64,000 nt of DNA from Candidatus Brachythrix odensensis. Lineage in GTDB: Bacteria; Chloroflexota; Anaerolineae; J036; Brachytrichaceae. Below are positions 9,226 to 18,686 of this stretch, piece after piece; position 1 is the first letter of the stretch; each line of letters begins with the position of its first letter. The notes under the pieces are model-generated. The model saw only the letters and a program-made list of their open reading frames with translations. It did no database searches and was not told the DNA's origin. Location: NCBI GenBank assembly GCA_016714465.1, contig JADKDT010000007.1, forward strand, positions 1-64,000. The letters are read 5' to 3'. Position numbers and translations under genes: made by a program.

Positions 9226-10613
9226 ATGCCACCCCGCCAAGCCCCCTCCCCCAAACTGCGCACCCGCTACGTGTGCTCGAACTGCGCCCACGACTTCGCC
9301 AAGTGGTCGGGCAAGTGCCCGGACTGCAATGAGTGGAACACCCTGAACGAAGAGGTGATCGAGGAGCGGCCGGCCGGCCGCCAGGGGCCAGCCCGAGTTG
9401 GCTTCACCCAGCCGCAGAAGCTCTCCGACATCCGGGCCGATGCCCTGCCCCGCCTGCCGCTTGACATCGGCGAATTCGCCCGGGTGCTCGGGGGCGGGAT
9501 CGTGCCCGGCTCGCTCGTCCTGGTCGGCGGCGACCCCGGCATCGGCAAGAGCACCCTGCTCATGCAGGCCGCCGTTCTCACGGCCCAGAAGGTGGGGCCG
9601 ACCCTCTACGTCAGCGGTGAGGAGAGCGCCCACCAGCTCAAAATGCGGGCGGAGCGACTGGGCGTCGGCGACAGTGAGTTGTATCTGCTCACCGACACCA
9701 ACCTCGACGACGTTATCGGCGCCATCGATACGATGCGGCCCAAACTTGCCATCATCGACTCGATCAAACCATGTATCTCGACTCGCTTTCGTCGAGCGCC
9801 GGGACGGTCACCCAGGTGCGCGAATGCGCGTCGCGCCTGCAGGCCATGGCCAAGTCGCTTGGCACGGCCGTCTTTATCGTCGGCCACGTCACCAAGGAAG
9901 GCTCGATCGCCGGGCCCAAGGTGCTGGAGCACATCGTTGACACCGTGCTCCAACTCGAAGGCGACCGCTTCCACGCCTTTCGCCTGCTGCGCTCGATCAA
10001 GAACCGCTTTGGGGCTACCAGCGAGGTCGGCGTCTTCGAGATGGCCGGCAGCGGGATGAAAGAGGTGCTGAACCCGTCCGAAGCCTTCCTGGCCGAGCGG
10101 ATGATGAACGCGCCCGGCAGCGCCGTCGCGGTGACGATGGAGGGCACCCGACCACTGCTTGTCGAGGTCCAGGCCCTGGCGTCGGCCACCCAGAATCCGA
10201 TGCCGCGCCGGACCGCCAACGGCTTCGACTACAACCGGCTCTTTATCCTGATCGCCGTGCTGGCCAAGCGGGTCGGCATCCGGCTGCACGATCAGGACGT
10301 CTTTGTCAATGTGGTCGGCGGGATGAGCATCGACGAGCCGGCCGCCGATCTGGCGGCCGCGGTCGCGATCGCCAGCGCAGCCAAGAACATCGCCGTCCCG
10401 CCCGATCTGGCCATCATCGGCGAGATCGGACTGAGCGGTGAACTTCGGACCGTTGGACAGCTCAGCCACCGGCTCAATGAGGCGGCCAAACTCGGCTTCC
10501 AGCGCTGCCTGCTGCCGAAAACTTCGCGGCCGATCGAGAACCCGCCAGCCAATCTCGTCCTGATTCAGGCCCGCAGCCTTGGCGAGGCGCTGGACGCGGC
10601 CCTTGGCAGGTAG
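9226..10613 (+). CDS. radA: DNA repair protein RadA, frameshifted
   Basis: The domains appear in order. A C4 zinc finger lies at residues 17-34 (CSNCAHDFAKWSGKCPDC). The RecA-like core follows with Walker A GGDPGIGKST and Walker B LAIIDSI, then the RadA-specific KNRFG motif. The C-terminal Lon-protease-like domain comes last (NVVGGMSIDEPAADLA). RadA processes recombination intermediates by promoting branch migration. The frame breaks at about 9765 just after Walker B; one missing C in atc-aaacc restores DSIQTMYLDS. ATG 9226 has little space upstream and an adjacent TAGAAT box (9209-9214), so the mRNA may be short-leadered. Length about 460, normal for RadA. Confidence 0.92.
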
Positions 10614-10615
10614 TG

Positions 10616-10662
10616 TGTTGGGAGAGATGTCCCCGGCTCCGCCGGGGACATCTCTCCCAACA
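10616..10662. terminator. long perfect hairpin after radA
   Basis: A 22-base perfect stem beginning tgttgggagagatgtccc closes on the GGC-TCC-GCC core. It starts 3 bases after the radA stop and ends just before the stop of the convergent TlyC-like gene, so it probably ends transcripts from both sides. No T-run is present. Confidence 0.65.
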
Positions 10663-11964
10663 TCAATTACGAATGAGTTTCACGCGCGCCACGCGCAGCT
10701 TGTCCATCTCCTCGACCTTGAAACTGACCGAAGCTCCGGGCGGGTTGACGGTATCCCCAACCCGGGCCACCCGCCCAAGCTGGCCCATGACGTAGCCGCC
10801 AATCGTGTCGTAGTTCGCATCCAGCAGGATCAGACCAAATGCCTCGTTGACATCGCCGATGGTGGTGAGCCCGTTCAGCATGGCGCTGCCATCCGCATGC
10901 GGCTGAATGTCGGGCATGGATTCGGCGTTGTCGCTCAGTTCGCCAACGATCCGCGACACCAGGTCGTTGAGCGTCACCAGCCCGGCCGTGCCGCCATACT
11001 CATCGAGGACAACCGCCAAATACTCATGCCGGCCGCGAAGCTGGATGAGCAGCTCGTCGGCCCGCTGTGAGTCCGGGACAAAGAACGGCTCGCGCATGAG
11101 CTGGCGCGGCGTAACAGGGCGCGTGTTCGGCAACAGCGCCCGGATCATGTCTTTGGCGTGCAGGATGCCGATGATGCGGTCGATGCTATCCTCATAGACC
11201 GGAAAGCGGTCATACGGATGGGTGGCCAGGGCGTGGGCGACTTCGTGCAGCGACGACTCGACATCGACACAGATCATCTCGGTACGCGGGACCATGACTT
11301 CGCGCGCCAGCAGATCGCCAAAACTGAAAACCTTGCTGATCATGTCGCCGGCCCCCGATTCCAGTGTGCCGCCCTTCTGACTCTCCTCGACCAGCATTTC
11401 AAGCTCGGTCGCCGATACAACCTAGAAGCATGACTGCTCATCCTGATATTGAAAATCGCGCAGGATGAAACGCGTGGATGCGTTCAGCAGCCAGATGAAC
11501 GGCCGGAGGAGCTGATTGACGGCATACAGGGGTGGAACCACGACACACGCCACGGCCTCGACGGCGCGGAGCGCGATGGCCCGCGGGATCATCTCGCCGA
11601 GCACGATATTCAGGTAGGTGGCCAGAAGCAGACCCGCGGCGCCGCCCGCAAAGCCGATCACACTTTCGGGCACACCCAGTAGAACGGAAGCCAGGCCTTG
11701 CCGTATCGCGGCGGAAATACCGGGCTCAGCCAAAATACCGATCGCGATCGAAATAACCGTGATGCCAATCTGCACACCCGCCAGAAAGCGCTCAATGTCC
11801 GCCTGCGCCGTCAGAACAATGCGGGCACCGGGGCGCCCCAACGCCGCCATCTCCGTCAGCCGGGTGCGCCGCGACGCCACCAGGCTGTACTCCGCCATGA
11901 CAAAGAGGGAGGAAAATGCGCTGAGCGTGATCAGCGTAAGAATGCCGGTGATTATCAAGTTCAT
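10663..11964 (-). CDS. CNNM/TlyC-type CBS-domain membrane protein with in-frame TAG
   Basis: Residues 1-170 form a DUF21 membrane domain (MNLIITGILTLITL start, several helices). Then come a tandem CBS pair (REVMVPRTEM, RFPVYEDSIDRIIGILHAKD, EYLAVVLDEYGGTAGLVTL) and a C-terminal CorC/HlyC transporter-associated domain ending KLIRN. Family members are linked to Mg/Co or other ion homeostasis; older hemolysin names are historical. A TAG at 11422-11424 interrupts the same reading frame between the membrane and CBS parts (QSCF, stop, VVSATELEML). As in the UxuA-like gene the context is CTAGG, and a C-to-T change from CAG is the simplest reading. Confidence 0.87.
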
Positions 11965-12633
11965 TTAGCAAGGGCATATACACCCCACTTCGACCCGGCC
12001 CAATCCCTGGTCTGCGACGAGCGCTGGCAGTTCATCAGCCTCGGTGCGGGCTACATTCAGTTTGACAATGAAAACACCCGGCCAGCGCCGTTTGCGGAAC
12101 CGCGCCGCGACGCGCTGACCTGGACGCTGCGACTGACGTCGAGCGGCGGATGGGAGCCCGACGTGCTCGCCGTCCACGCTTCGACCGGAAAGCGGGAGGC
12201 GCGGGTGAGTTGGGCCATGCGCGATGGCGCCGAGTTCGCCTCGTTCTGCTGGCAAAACGGGAGCGACGTCCGGCGCGTCGAGCGCGCCTGGCAGACGCCG
12301 ACAGCGCTCGGCTTCCAGTCTGGATTCGCCATGACCGCCCTGCTCCACGGGCTGCCGCCCAACGACAACCCTCAGATCGACGTCGTATGGATGGACACAC
12401 TCAGTTTTGCCCCCTGGGCCGGGATGCTGAGTATCACGCGTCTGGGACGTGAAACGCAGGCCACCCACTTTGGTCCGCGCGCGCTCGAAGGGTTTGGGTT
12501 GGCCTGTGATTTTCCAGAGGGTCTGGAGGCTCATGCGCCGCTCACCGGTCAGGCATGGCGCGACGAATCCGGCATCGTGCAGGCGTGGCTCGGCGCCGAC
12601 GGAAGCGCAATCCGCCTTACAGCGGTGAACTGA
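11965..12633 (+). CDS. hypothetical protein, start not found
   Basis: About 220 residues starting near AYTPHFDPAQSL and ending at TAA 12633. I recognise no family. The composition looks real: balanced, with WQFISLGAGYIQF, WTLRLTSSGGWEPDVL and VWMDTLSFAPWAGML suggesting a beta-rich fold. The codon pattern also differs from the antisense shadows. No ATG, GTG or TTG precedes this part without running into the divergent TlyC-like gene, whose start codon is at 11964. Either the 5' end has been lost by an indel or deletion, or an internal GTG/ATG around 12160-12214 is used. Function unknown. Confidence 0.5.
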   Translation, partial: LARAYTPHFDPAQSLVCDERWQFISLGAGYIQFDNENTRPAPFAEPRRDALTWTLRLTSSGGWEPDVLAVHASTGKREARVSWAMRDGAEFASFCWQNGSDVRRVERAWQTPTALGFQSGFAMTALLHGLPPNDNPQIDVVWMDTLSFAPWAGMLSITRLGRETQATHFGPRALEGFGLACDFPEGLEAHAPLTGQAWRDESGIVQAWLGADGSAIRLTAVN

Positions 12634-12638
12634 TCCAA

Positions 12639-14863
12639 TCAGCGGCTGACGATCGGCAGCCACAAAAAGGTCGGCGTCCTGAACGAGCCGCTTGCCGACT
12701 GCACTGAACCACACGCATTGTCGGCGCGCACACGCCACAAGTAGTGGGTCAATGGAAGCAAACCCGCCCGTATGTTTTCAAGCGTCGCCTGGGTTGTTCG
12801 CGACAGGACCACACTCGAGAAACCCGCATCGGTGGCAATCTCCAACTGATAGCTGAAGGCATTCTGGGCCGTGGACCATTCGAAGGTCAGGTCATAGGTG
12901 ATCGACGCGCTTTGGGTGATCCCAGGCGAGGCCGGGTACTGGCCGAGCGGCGCACGGGCCACGACGGCCGGCACGAGGGTGGGCGCGGCGGCGATTGGCT
13001 TCCAGACAGTGACCTCGCTGGTCGCGGTGAAGACGCCCGAACCGGAAGCGCGCAAACCCAGCAGCATCGGACCGGATGGACTCGCCGCCGGAAAGGTCAC
13101 GGTGAACGGCAGGGAAATGGGCGCGGCCAACGCAACGGGAGGCAGGGCGAACTCCGCGCTCAGCCCAACGCTAGGCGTGATGACCGCCGCCGACAGCGAA
13201 ATCAACGAAGTGGCGCTCATCGTAATCGCACGCGCCGAAAAGCCAAGCGGCGTATCGACACACACATCGGCCTTGTCAGGCTGCAGGCGCAATGCATAGG
13301 TCACCGGGACACAGTCGGTCGACTGAAAGCTGCCGATCCGAGACCGCCACGTGCCCGCACCCGCAGCGTCGAGATAGACGCCGGTCATCCAAAAGGCGCA
13401 TCCGTTGGCCGGATCACGGCCGAGAGCGCCGCCCGATCGTTCCACGCGCCATCGGCGGAATGCGCGCCAACGCCAGGCCAGAACGCTGACTCGCTCGAAG
13501 CCGCGCCCGAAATTGCTGTCCTTGGCCAGAGAGCATATTGCAAGCTCGGCGTGATCACGGCGCTGGACGCGGAGTAGGCCAGGCCAATCTCGGCGGCGCT
13601 GTTGAGGGCCGCCGCGCCAAGCCAGCGGCTTTCCGGACCGGCAATGCTGGACCCATGCCCGCCAAGCGACCAGGTTTGCTGGGGCCACTCGGAATTCAGC
13701 TCGAACCAGATGACCCGTGGCATGGCCGGCGCGCCCGTCGGGACGCTGACGGCCGCCACAATCCGCTCGACGGCGTCAAATCGGCGATAGCGCGCGATCG
13801 CTCGGATCGGCGGGTCGCTGGCCCAGAGCTGGATCGGCGTGCCGGGTTGCGCGATGCAACCCACACCGGGCGGACCGCATGTGAGATCGGCCCCGGCGCC
13901 CACCTCACTGCCAGGCGCGGACCAGACTTCACCGATCGATCCATGCCCCGGTAACCATCCGCCAATCTTGATCCGCGACAAGACGAAACGGCCGCTGGAC
14001 AGGTCGACACGCGGGGAAACGCGACTCAGGAAAAGAGGATGCGCGCCGGCAAACGGGAGCGGGCCACCAGAGAAACTGACCGGGATCGGGTATCCAGTGC
14101 CGGACTCAGGGCCATAGCCGCCAACGGCCCGCGCGCTCTCGCCGTTGACCATTTTCGCTTTCTCGAGGGCAAATATCCACGACTGCGGGTGCGGAATGCT
14201 GATCAAAACGGCCTCAGGCCAAATGCCAAGATCCACTGACTCAGCTGAAACACCTGCGTAGAAGTTATAGAGATGATAGGTTCCGCGCGGGTCAGAGGTC
14301 GCCGATACCGCGATGCAGACTACATTCCCGTCGCCGGCGTAGCTCATGAACCAGCGGTCGGTTTCAGGGTCCCAAACAACGCTTGGGTGGCTGCCATCGA
14401 CGGCATGGCAACTGCCCGGCGGCCAGAGATCCCGCATCAAGGCCGGTCCTCCAAGAAGCGCGCCAGCGCGGTCGAACACGGCGAAGGCGGGGCCCGCGCT
14501 GACCTGAACAAAGTAGTCGGGGCCGATCTCTCCCAGAATGTCGGGCGTCACAGTTGCCACAGTGGTTCGGGAAATGCCTTCAAAGGAGGTAACGACCATG
14601 GACGAGCGTTGCGCTGGTTGCGCCGGCGCAAGATCAGCGTTTTTGGATGGGGATAGTTTGATCAACGATGACGCCGGCTGGCTGGGCGCCTGCGCAACAA
14701 GATGGAATAGCGTTGCCGGGCGCTCGGAAACGCCTTGCCCTCGGTCCGCGTATTCAGCAGGCGATGCCATGCCAGGAGCAGGCGGATAGACCCCCGGCGC
14801 CCACAGCGTTCCCAACGCCATCAGAAGAAGCGGCCGCACCGTCCGGAGTGCCAATCGGGCCAT
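12639..14863 (-). CDS. large secreted protein with C-terminal fibronectin-III-like domain, frameshifted
   Basis: Start ATG 14863 follows the ribosome site GAGGTG. A long signal peptide (LALRTVRPLLLMALGTL) predicts export. Residues about 100-400 look like a propeller or sialidase-like fold (SHPSVVWDPETDRWFMSYAG, FALEKAKMVNG). The frame ends at 13385 but one T added to tttt (13391-13394 on the plus strand) joins DAPF to WMTGVYLDAAG. The C-terminal 230 residues include a Fn3-like module (YDLTFEWSTAQNAFSYQLEI, LTHYLWRVRADN) and end in WLPIVSR. Total about 740 residues. No catalytic signature seen, so the role is unknown. Confidence 0.7.
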
Positions 14864-14899
14864 GCCATTCACCTCGCAATTAATCGTTATGTGGTAATC

Positions 14900-14928
14900 G
14901 TTCTAGCGCCGGCGGATCGATTTGGCAA
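14900..14928 (-). promoter_or_regulatory. possible promoter of the secreted-protein gene
   Basis: Reading the minus strand, TTGCCA (14923-14928) is followed after 17 bases by TAGAAC (14900-14905), giving five and four matches to the -35 and -10 consensus. It lies about 37 bases before the start at 14863. Correct spacing is its main support. Confidence 0.4.
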
Positions 14929-15088
14929 CTCGTGACGACAGCCAGCCAGGCCAGACAGAATGCGCTCAGTCGGTTTTGGTCTGGGCGTCGCGCTGGAAGC
15001 CGGAGACCGGTTCCCGACCTGAAAGGGCGATATACTTTCCACCGTGTGTTGGCGGATTTGACTACTGGCCGCGACTTCCCCTAAGATC

Positions 15089-15505
15089 ATGCAAAACGTA
15101 TTTACCCCTCTCATTACCACCGTTCGTGAAGGCTTGCGCTATCGAGGCGGCGAGAACCACTTGATGTGGATCGCCCACCGCATCAGCGGGCTCGGCGTGC
15201 TGCTGTTTCTCTTGCTGCACATCTTCGGCATGAGCATGGCGTTCTTCAATCCGCCCCTGCACGAGGCGATGTTGAATCTGTACAAGACGCCGCTGTTCGC
15301 CATCGGCGAATTGGCGCTGGCCGTCTGTCTGATTTACCACGCCATCAACGGCACCCGCATCGCCATCTTCGAACTCAAGCCCGAACTCTGGATGAAGCAA
15401 AAAGTGGCCACCCGGTATGCCCTGATCATCACCGCCGTGGTGACGGTCCCGTGGCTGGCGGTGATGGTCGGCTATACGATCAAGGGCCTGACGGAGGTCA
15501 AATAA
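15089..15505 (+). CDS. sdhC: succinate dehydrogenase cytochrome b556-type subunit
   Basis: 138 residues with three membrane helices. The SdhC signature HRISGLGVLLFLLLHIF supplies a heme-ligand His, and YHAINGTRI is the second conserved block. It anchors complex II in the membrane and, with SdhD, binds heme and quinone. First of four genes in the order C-D-A-B. The ATG at 15089 follows a short leader. The next gene starts one base after its stop. Confidence 0.93.
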   Translation: MQNVFTPLITTVREGLRYRGGENHLMWIAHRISGLGVLLFLLLHIFGMSMAFFNPPLHEAMLNLYKTPLFAIGELALAVCLIYHAINGTRIAIFELKPELWMKQKVATRYALIITAVVTVPWLAVMVGYTIKGLTEVK

Positions 15506-15506
15506 C

Positions 15507-15956
15507 ATGACGACATCCACCCACCCCGCAAATGCGGCAACGACAGTGCGCCGAGTCAAGCCCTTCCCAGTCGCCCGCAACAATTTCGAGCGCGCGCTGT
15601 GGATCTTCATGCGCTACAGCGGTCTCGCCCTGGTCTTTTTTGCCATTTCACACTTCGGATTGCAGCACCTGCTGGTCGGCACGCATAACCTCAAGGTCGC
15701 GGATACCGAGTTGCGCTGGGGGTTGACCGGCCAGCCGGTAACCGTGGAGCAGATTGCCTGGCGGGCCTACTACCTGGTCCTGCTGATCCTCGCCATGGGC
15801 CACGGTCTGAATGGCTTCCGCCAGGTCGCCTACGACTACCTGCACGCGCGCGGGATCTATCGCGGCGCGCTGCTCGTAGCGGGCGCGCTCATTGTGTTCC
15901 TGACCATTCTCGGGGCCGTCGCGCTGTTCATGGGCGCGTCTCCGCTCAAGCGCTAA
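15507..15956 (+). CDS. sdhD: succinate dehydrogenase membrane anchor subunit
   Basis: 149 residues, three predicted helices. Conserved features are FERALWIFMRYSGLAL, FAISHFGLQHLL and GHGLNGFRQVAYDYL, the last with the His and Gly-Arg positions of SdhD/FrdD-like anchors. It pairs with SdhC to anchor the catalytic subunits and form the quinone site. Separated from sdhC by a single base and from sdhA by 49 bases. Confidence 0.9.
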   Translation: MTTSTHPANAATTVRRVKPFPVARNNFERALWIFMRYSGLALVFFAISHFGLQHLLVGTHNLKVADTELRWGLTGQPVTVEQIAWRAYYLVLLILAMGHGLNGFRQVAYDYLHARGIYRGALLVAGALIVFLTILGAVALFMGASPLKR

Positions 15957-16005
15957 ACAGATACTGCGGCGCGCCTGCCTGGCGCCGCCAAAAAAGGCAA
16001 ACACC

Positions 16006-17781
16006 ATGGTTCACCATCATCAATTTGACGCGCTCGTCGTCGGCGCCGGCGGGGCCGGCCTCATGGCCGCGCTGCACGCCAGCAAGACCGTCAAGACCGC
16101 AGTCATCTCCAAGCTCTATCCAACCCGTTCGCACACCGGCACCGCTCAAGGCGGCATCTCGGCCGCGCTGGGCAACATGGAGCCCGACAAGTGGGAGTGG
16201 CATGCCTACGACACGGTCAAGGGCGGCGACTTTCTGTGCGATCAGGACGCCGTCGACATCATGTGCCGCGATGCAATTGACGCGGTCATTGATCTCGAGC
16301 ACATGGGCCTGCCCTTCGACCGCACGCCCGACGGCAAGATCAGCCAGCGCCGGTTTGGCGGTCACACCAACAACGATACCAAACAAGCTGTGCAGCGCGC
16401 CTGTCATGCCGCCGACCGCACTGGGCACATGATCCTGCAGACGCTTTACCAGAACTGCATCAAGCAGAAGGTCCAGTTCTTCGACGAGTTCCAGATGATC
16501 GACCTGCTTGTTGCTGACGGCAAGTGCAACGGCATCGTGGCCGTGTGCCTGGACACCGGCGAACTGCATGTCTTTCACAGCAAGGGCACCCTGCTTGCCA
16601 CGGGTGGATTCGGCAAGATGTGGAAGGTGACCTCGAATGCCCACTCGCTGACCGGCGATGCGCCGGCCGCCATCCTCCGCCGGCATCTGCCGCTCGAGGA
16701 CATGGAATTCTTCCAATTCCACCCGACCGGCGTCTACAAGCTTGGCATTCTGCTGTCCGAGGCGGCCCGCGGCGAAGGCGCCGTATTCCTCAACGGCAAG
16801 GGCGAGCGCTTCATGGAGCGCTACATGCCCACGCTCAAGGATCTTGCTCCCCGCGACATTTGCAGCCGCTACATCTACAAGGAGATTCGGGAAGGCCGCG
16901 GCGTGGACGGCAAGGACTACGTCTACCTGGACTTCCGGCCCGAGGAGATCAACAAGTATTTTGCCGCCGACGGCAACCCGCGCCGCGTAACGGCCGAATA
17001 TATGGAGCAGAAGCTCCCCGACATCATCGAGTTCGCCCGGGTCTATCAGGGGGTTGACCCGATGACGGCGCCAGTGCCCATCCAGCCCACCGCCCACTAC
17101 GCAATGGGCGGTATCCCGACCAACAATGACGCCGAAGTTCTTGCCGACGAGACTGGCCGGCTGATCGAGGGCCTGTATGCCGCGGGCGAGGTTGCCTGCG
17201 TAAGCGTGCACGGCGCAAACCGGCTCGGAACCAACTCATTGGTCGACCTGGTTGTATTCGGCAAACGCGGCGGGATCAAGATGGCCGAGTATTGCGCGAA
17301 AGCGGCCTTCCGCGAGATCGATAAAGCTGGCGCCGCCACCTACGCCCAGAACCAGATCGATAACCTGCGCAAGGGTGACGGCACGGAAGAGCCCTCCAAG
17401 ATTCGCAAGAGCCTGCAGATCATGATGGACGACAACGTCGGCGTGTATCGGACCGGCCCTGGCATCCAGACCGCCATCGATCACATTCATGAGCTGCAAG
17501 AGCGCTACAAGAAGGTCCGGGTGCAGGATAAGGGCATGCGCTGGAACACCGACCTGATGGAAGTGTGGGAACTGGGCGCGCTGCTCGACCTGGCTGAAGT
17601 GACCGCCTACTCGGCCCTGGCCCGTCAGGAGAGCCGCGGCGGGCACTTCCGCGAGGACTTTCCCAAGCGTGATGACGCCAACTTCCTCAAACACACCTTT
17701 GTGTGGAAGAACGGCAAGATCGAAATCAAGCACAAACCGGTTGTCATTACCCGGTTCAAGCCCGAAGAAAGAAAATACTAG
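16006..17781 (+). CDS. sdhA: succinate dehydrogenase flavoprotein subunit
   Basis: 591 residues, full length. The N-terminal FAD-binding motif is VVGAGGAGLMAALHA. The covalent-FAD His lies in TRSHTGTAQGG near residue 45, and the substrate-binding block QFHPTGVYKLGIL is present. The active-site Arg region reads EAARGEGAVFLNGKG and RDICSRYI, and the C-terminal HGANRLGTNSL completes the FAD site. It oxidises succinate to fumarate in the TCA cycle and passes electrons to SdhB. ATG at 16006 follows an AAAGGC ribosome site. The sequence is intact, unlike many neighbours. Confidence 0.96.
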   Translation: MVHHHQFDALVVGAGGAGLMAALHASKTVKTAVISKLYPTRSHTGTAQGGISAALGNMEPDKWEWHAYDTVKGGDFLCDQDAVDIMCRDAIDAVIDLEHMGLPFDRTPDGKISQRRFGGHTNNDTKQAVQRACHAADRTGHMILQTLYQNCIKQKVQFFDEFQMIDLLVADGKCNGIVAVCLDTGELHVFHSKGTLLATGGFGKMWKVTSNAHSLTGDAPAAILRRHLPLEDMEFFQFHPTGVYKLGILLSEAARGEGAVFLNGKGERFMERYMPTLKDLAPRDICSRYIYKEIREGRGVDGKDYVYLDFRPEEINKYFAADGNPRRVTAEYMEQKLPDIIEFARVYQGVDPMTAPVPIQPTAHYAMGGIPTNNDAEVLADETGRLIEGLYAAGEVACVSVHGANRLGTNSLVDLVVFGKRGGIKMAEYCAKAAFREIDKAGAATYAQNQIDNLRKGDGTEEPSKIRKSLQIMMDDNVGVYRTGPGIQTAIDHIHELQERYKKVRVQDKGMRWNTDLMEVWELGALLDLAEVTAYSALARQESRGGHFREDFPKRDDANFLKHTFVWKNGKIEIKHKPVVITRFKPEERKY

Positions 17782-17802
17782 CGACAGCAACCCGGTCCAA
17801 TA

Positions 17803-17846
17803 CCGGAGGCGCTATCCCCCAGCTCCGCTGGGGACAGCGCCTCTGG
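17803..17846. repeat. palindrome between sdhA and sdhB
   Basis: ccggaggcgctatccccc pairs with its near-complement around the core agctccgct, with one mismatch. It occupies most of the 97-base gap that separates sdhA from sdhB, the only wide gap within the operon. Confidence 0.65.
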
Positions 17847-17878
17847 AAAATGGTCTTGTTGGAAGAAAGGCAAACACC

Positions 17879-18592
17879 ATGAATGTCCGCCTAAAAATCA
17901 AACGATTCAATCCCGAGACCGACAAGAAGCCGTACTGGAAAGAGTACGAGCTCGATATGGAGCCCAAGGACCGCGTGCTGGATGCGCTGCACGAGGTGAA
18001 GTGGACCCAGGACGGCACACTTTCGCTGCGGCGCAGTTGCGCCCACGGCGTGTGCGGAAGCGACGCCATGCGAATCAACGGGCGTAACCGCCTGGCCTGC
18101 AAGGTTTTCGTCGACGATGAGATGAAGACTGGAAAAGGGGCGATCATGATCGAGCCCATCCTGGGCTTGCCTGTCATCAAGGACATGATCGTCGACATGG
18201 AGCCGTTCATGGCCCACTATCGGGCGGTCATGCCCTTCCTGGTCAACGACACCGAGCCTGGCCCCCGCGAGCGGCTGCAGTCACCACAGGACCGAGAACG
18301 CTTTGACGACACCACAAAGTGCATCCTGTGCGCGTGCTGCACGACGAGCTGCCCGTCCTTCTGGGCCCGCGGCGAGTATGTCGGCCCTGCCGCCATCGTC
18401 CAGGCCCATCGGTTTATCTTCGACACGCGCGACCAGGCCGCTGAAGAGCGCCTGGCTGTGCTGAACGAGCCGGATGGGATCTGGCGCTGCCGGACAGTCT
18501 TCAACTGCACCGAGGCGTGTCCGCGCGGCATCCAGGTGACCAAAGCCATTGGCGAGGTCAAGGAAGCCCTCCGCACCGGCGTGATCGCCTAG
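17879..18592 (+). CDS. sdhB: succinate dehydrogenase iron-sulfur subunit
   Basis: 237 residues. A ferredoxin domain binds [2Fe-2S] with SCAHGVCGSDAM and a later Cys. The C-terminal domain holds [4Fe-4S] (CILCACCTTSCP) and [3Fe-4S] (CRTVFNCTEACPRGI) motifs. It relays electrons from the SdhA flavin to quinone at SdhC/D. ATG 17879 follows GGAAGAAAGG; the frame is open further upstream but that stretch covers the intergenic palindrome and the end of sdhA. Confidence 0.95.
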   Translation: MNVRLKIKRFNPETDKKPYWKEYELDMEPKDRVLDALHEVKWTQDGTLSLRRSCAHGVCGSDAMRINGRNRLACKVFVDDEMKTGKGAIMIEPILGLPVIKDMIVDMEPFMAHYRAVMPFLVNDTEPGPRERLQSPQDRERFDDTTKCILCACCTTSCPSFWARGEYVGPAAIVQAHRFIFDTRDQAAEERLAVLNEPDGIWRCRTVFNCTEACPRGIQVTKAIGEVKEALRTGVIA

Positions 18593-18618
18593 GCGCCCCC
18601 ATTCCACCTGCGCCGGAC

Positions 18619-18662
18619 ACGACATTCGCCGCCCCGGCGCACGCCGGGGCGGCGAATGTCGT
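18619..18662. terminator. hairpin after sdhB
   Basis: A perfect 21-base stem starting acgacattcgccgccccgg closes on CA. It lies 27 bases after the last sdh gene and is followed by TTTCCGTTT, so it is a plausible terminator of the sdh operon. Confidence 0.65.
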
Positions 18663-18686
18663 TTCCGTTTATCCGGTTTTGACCGC

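Noticed and set aside
15058..15087. TTGACT-N18-TAAGAT as promoter of sdhC
   Set aside because: The -10 box ends one base before the ATG, so transcription would start inside the coding region; not usable for this start codon.
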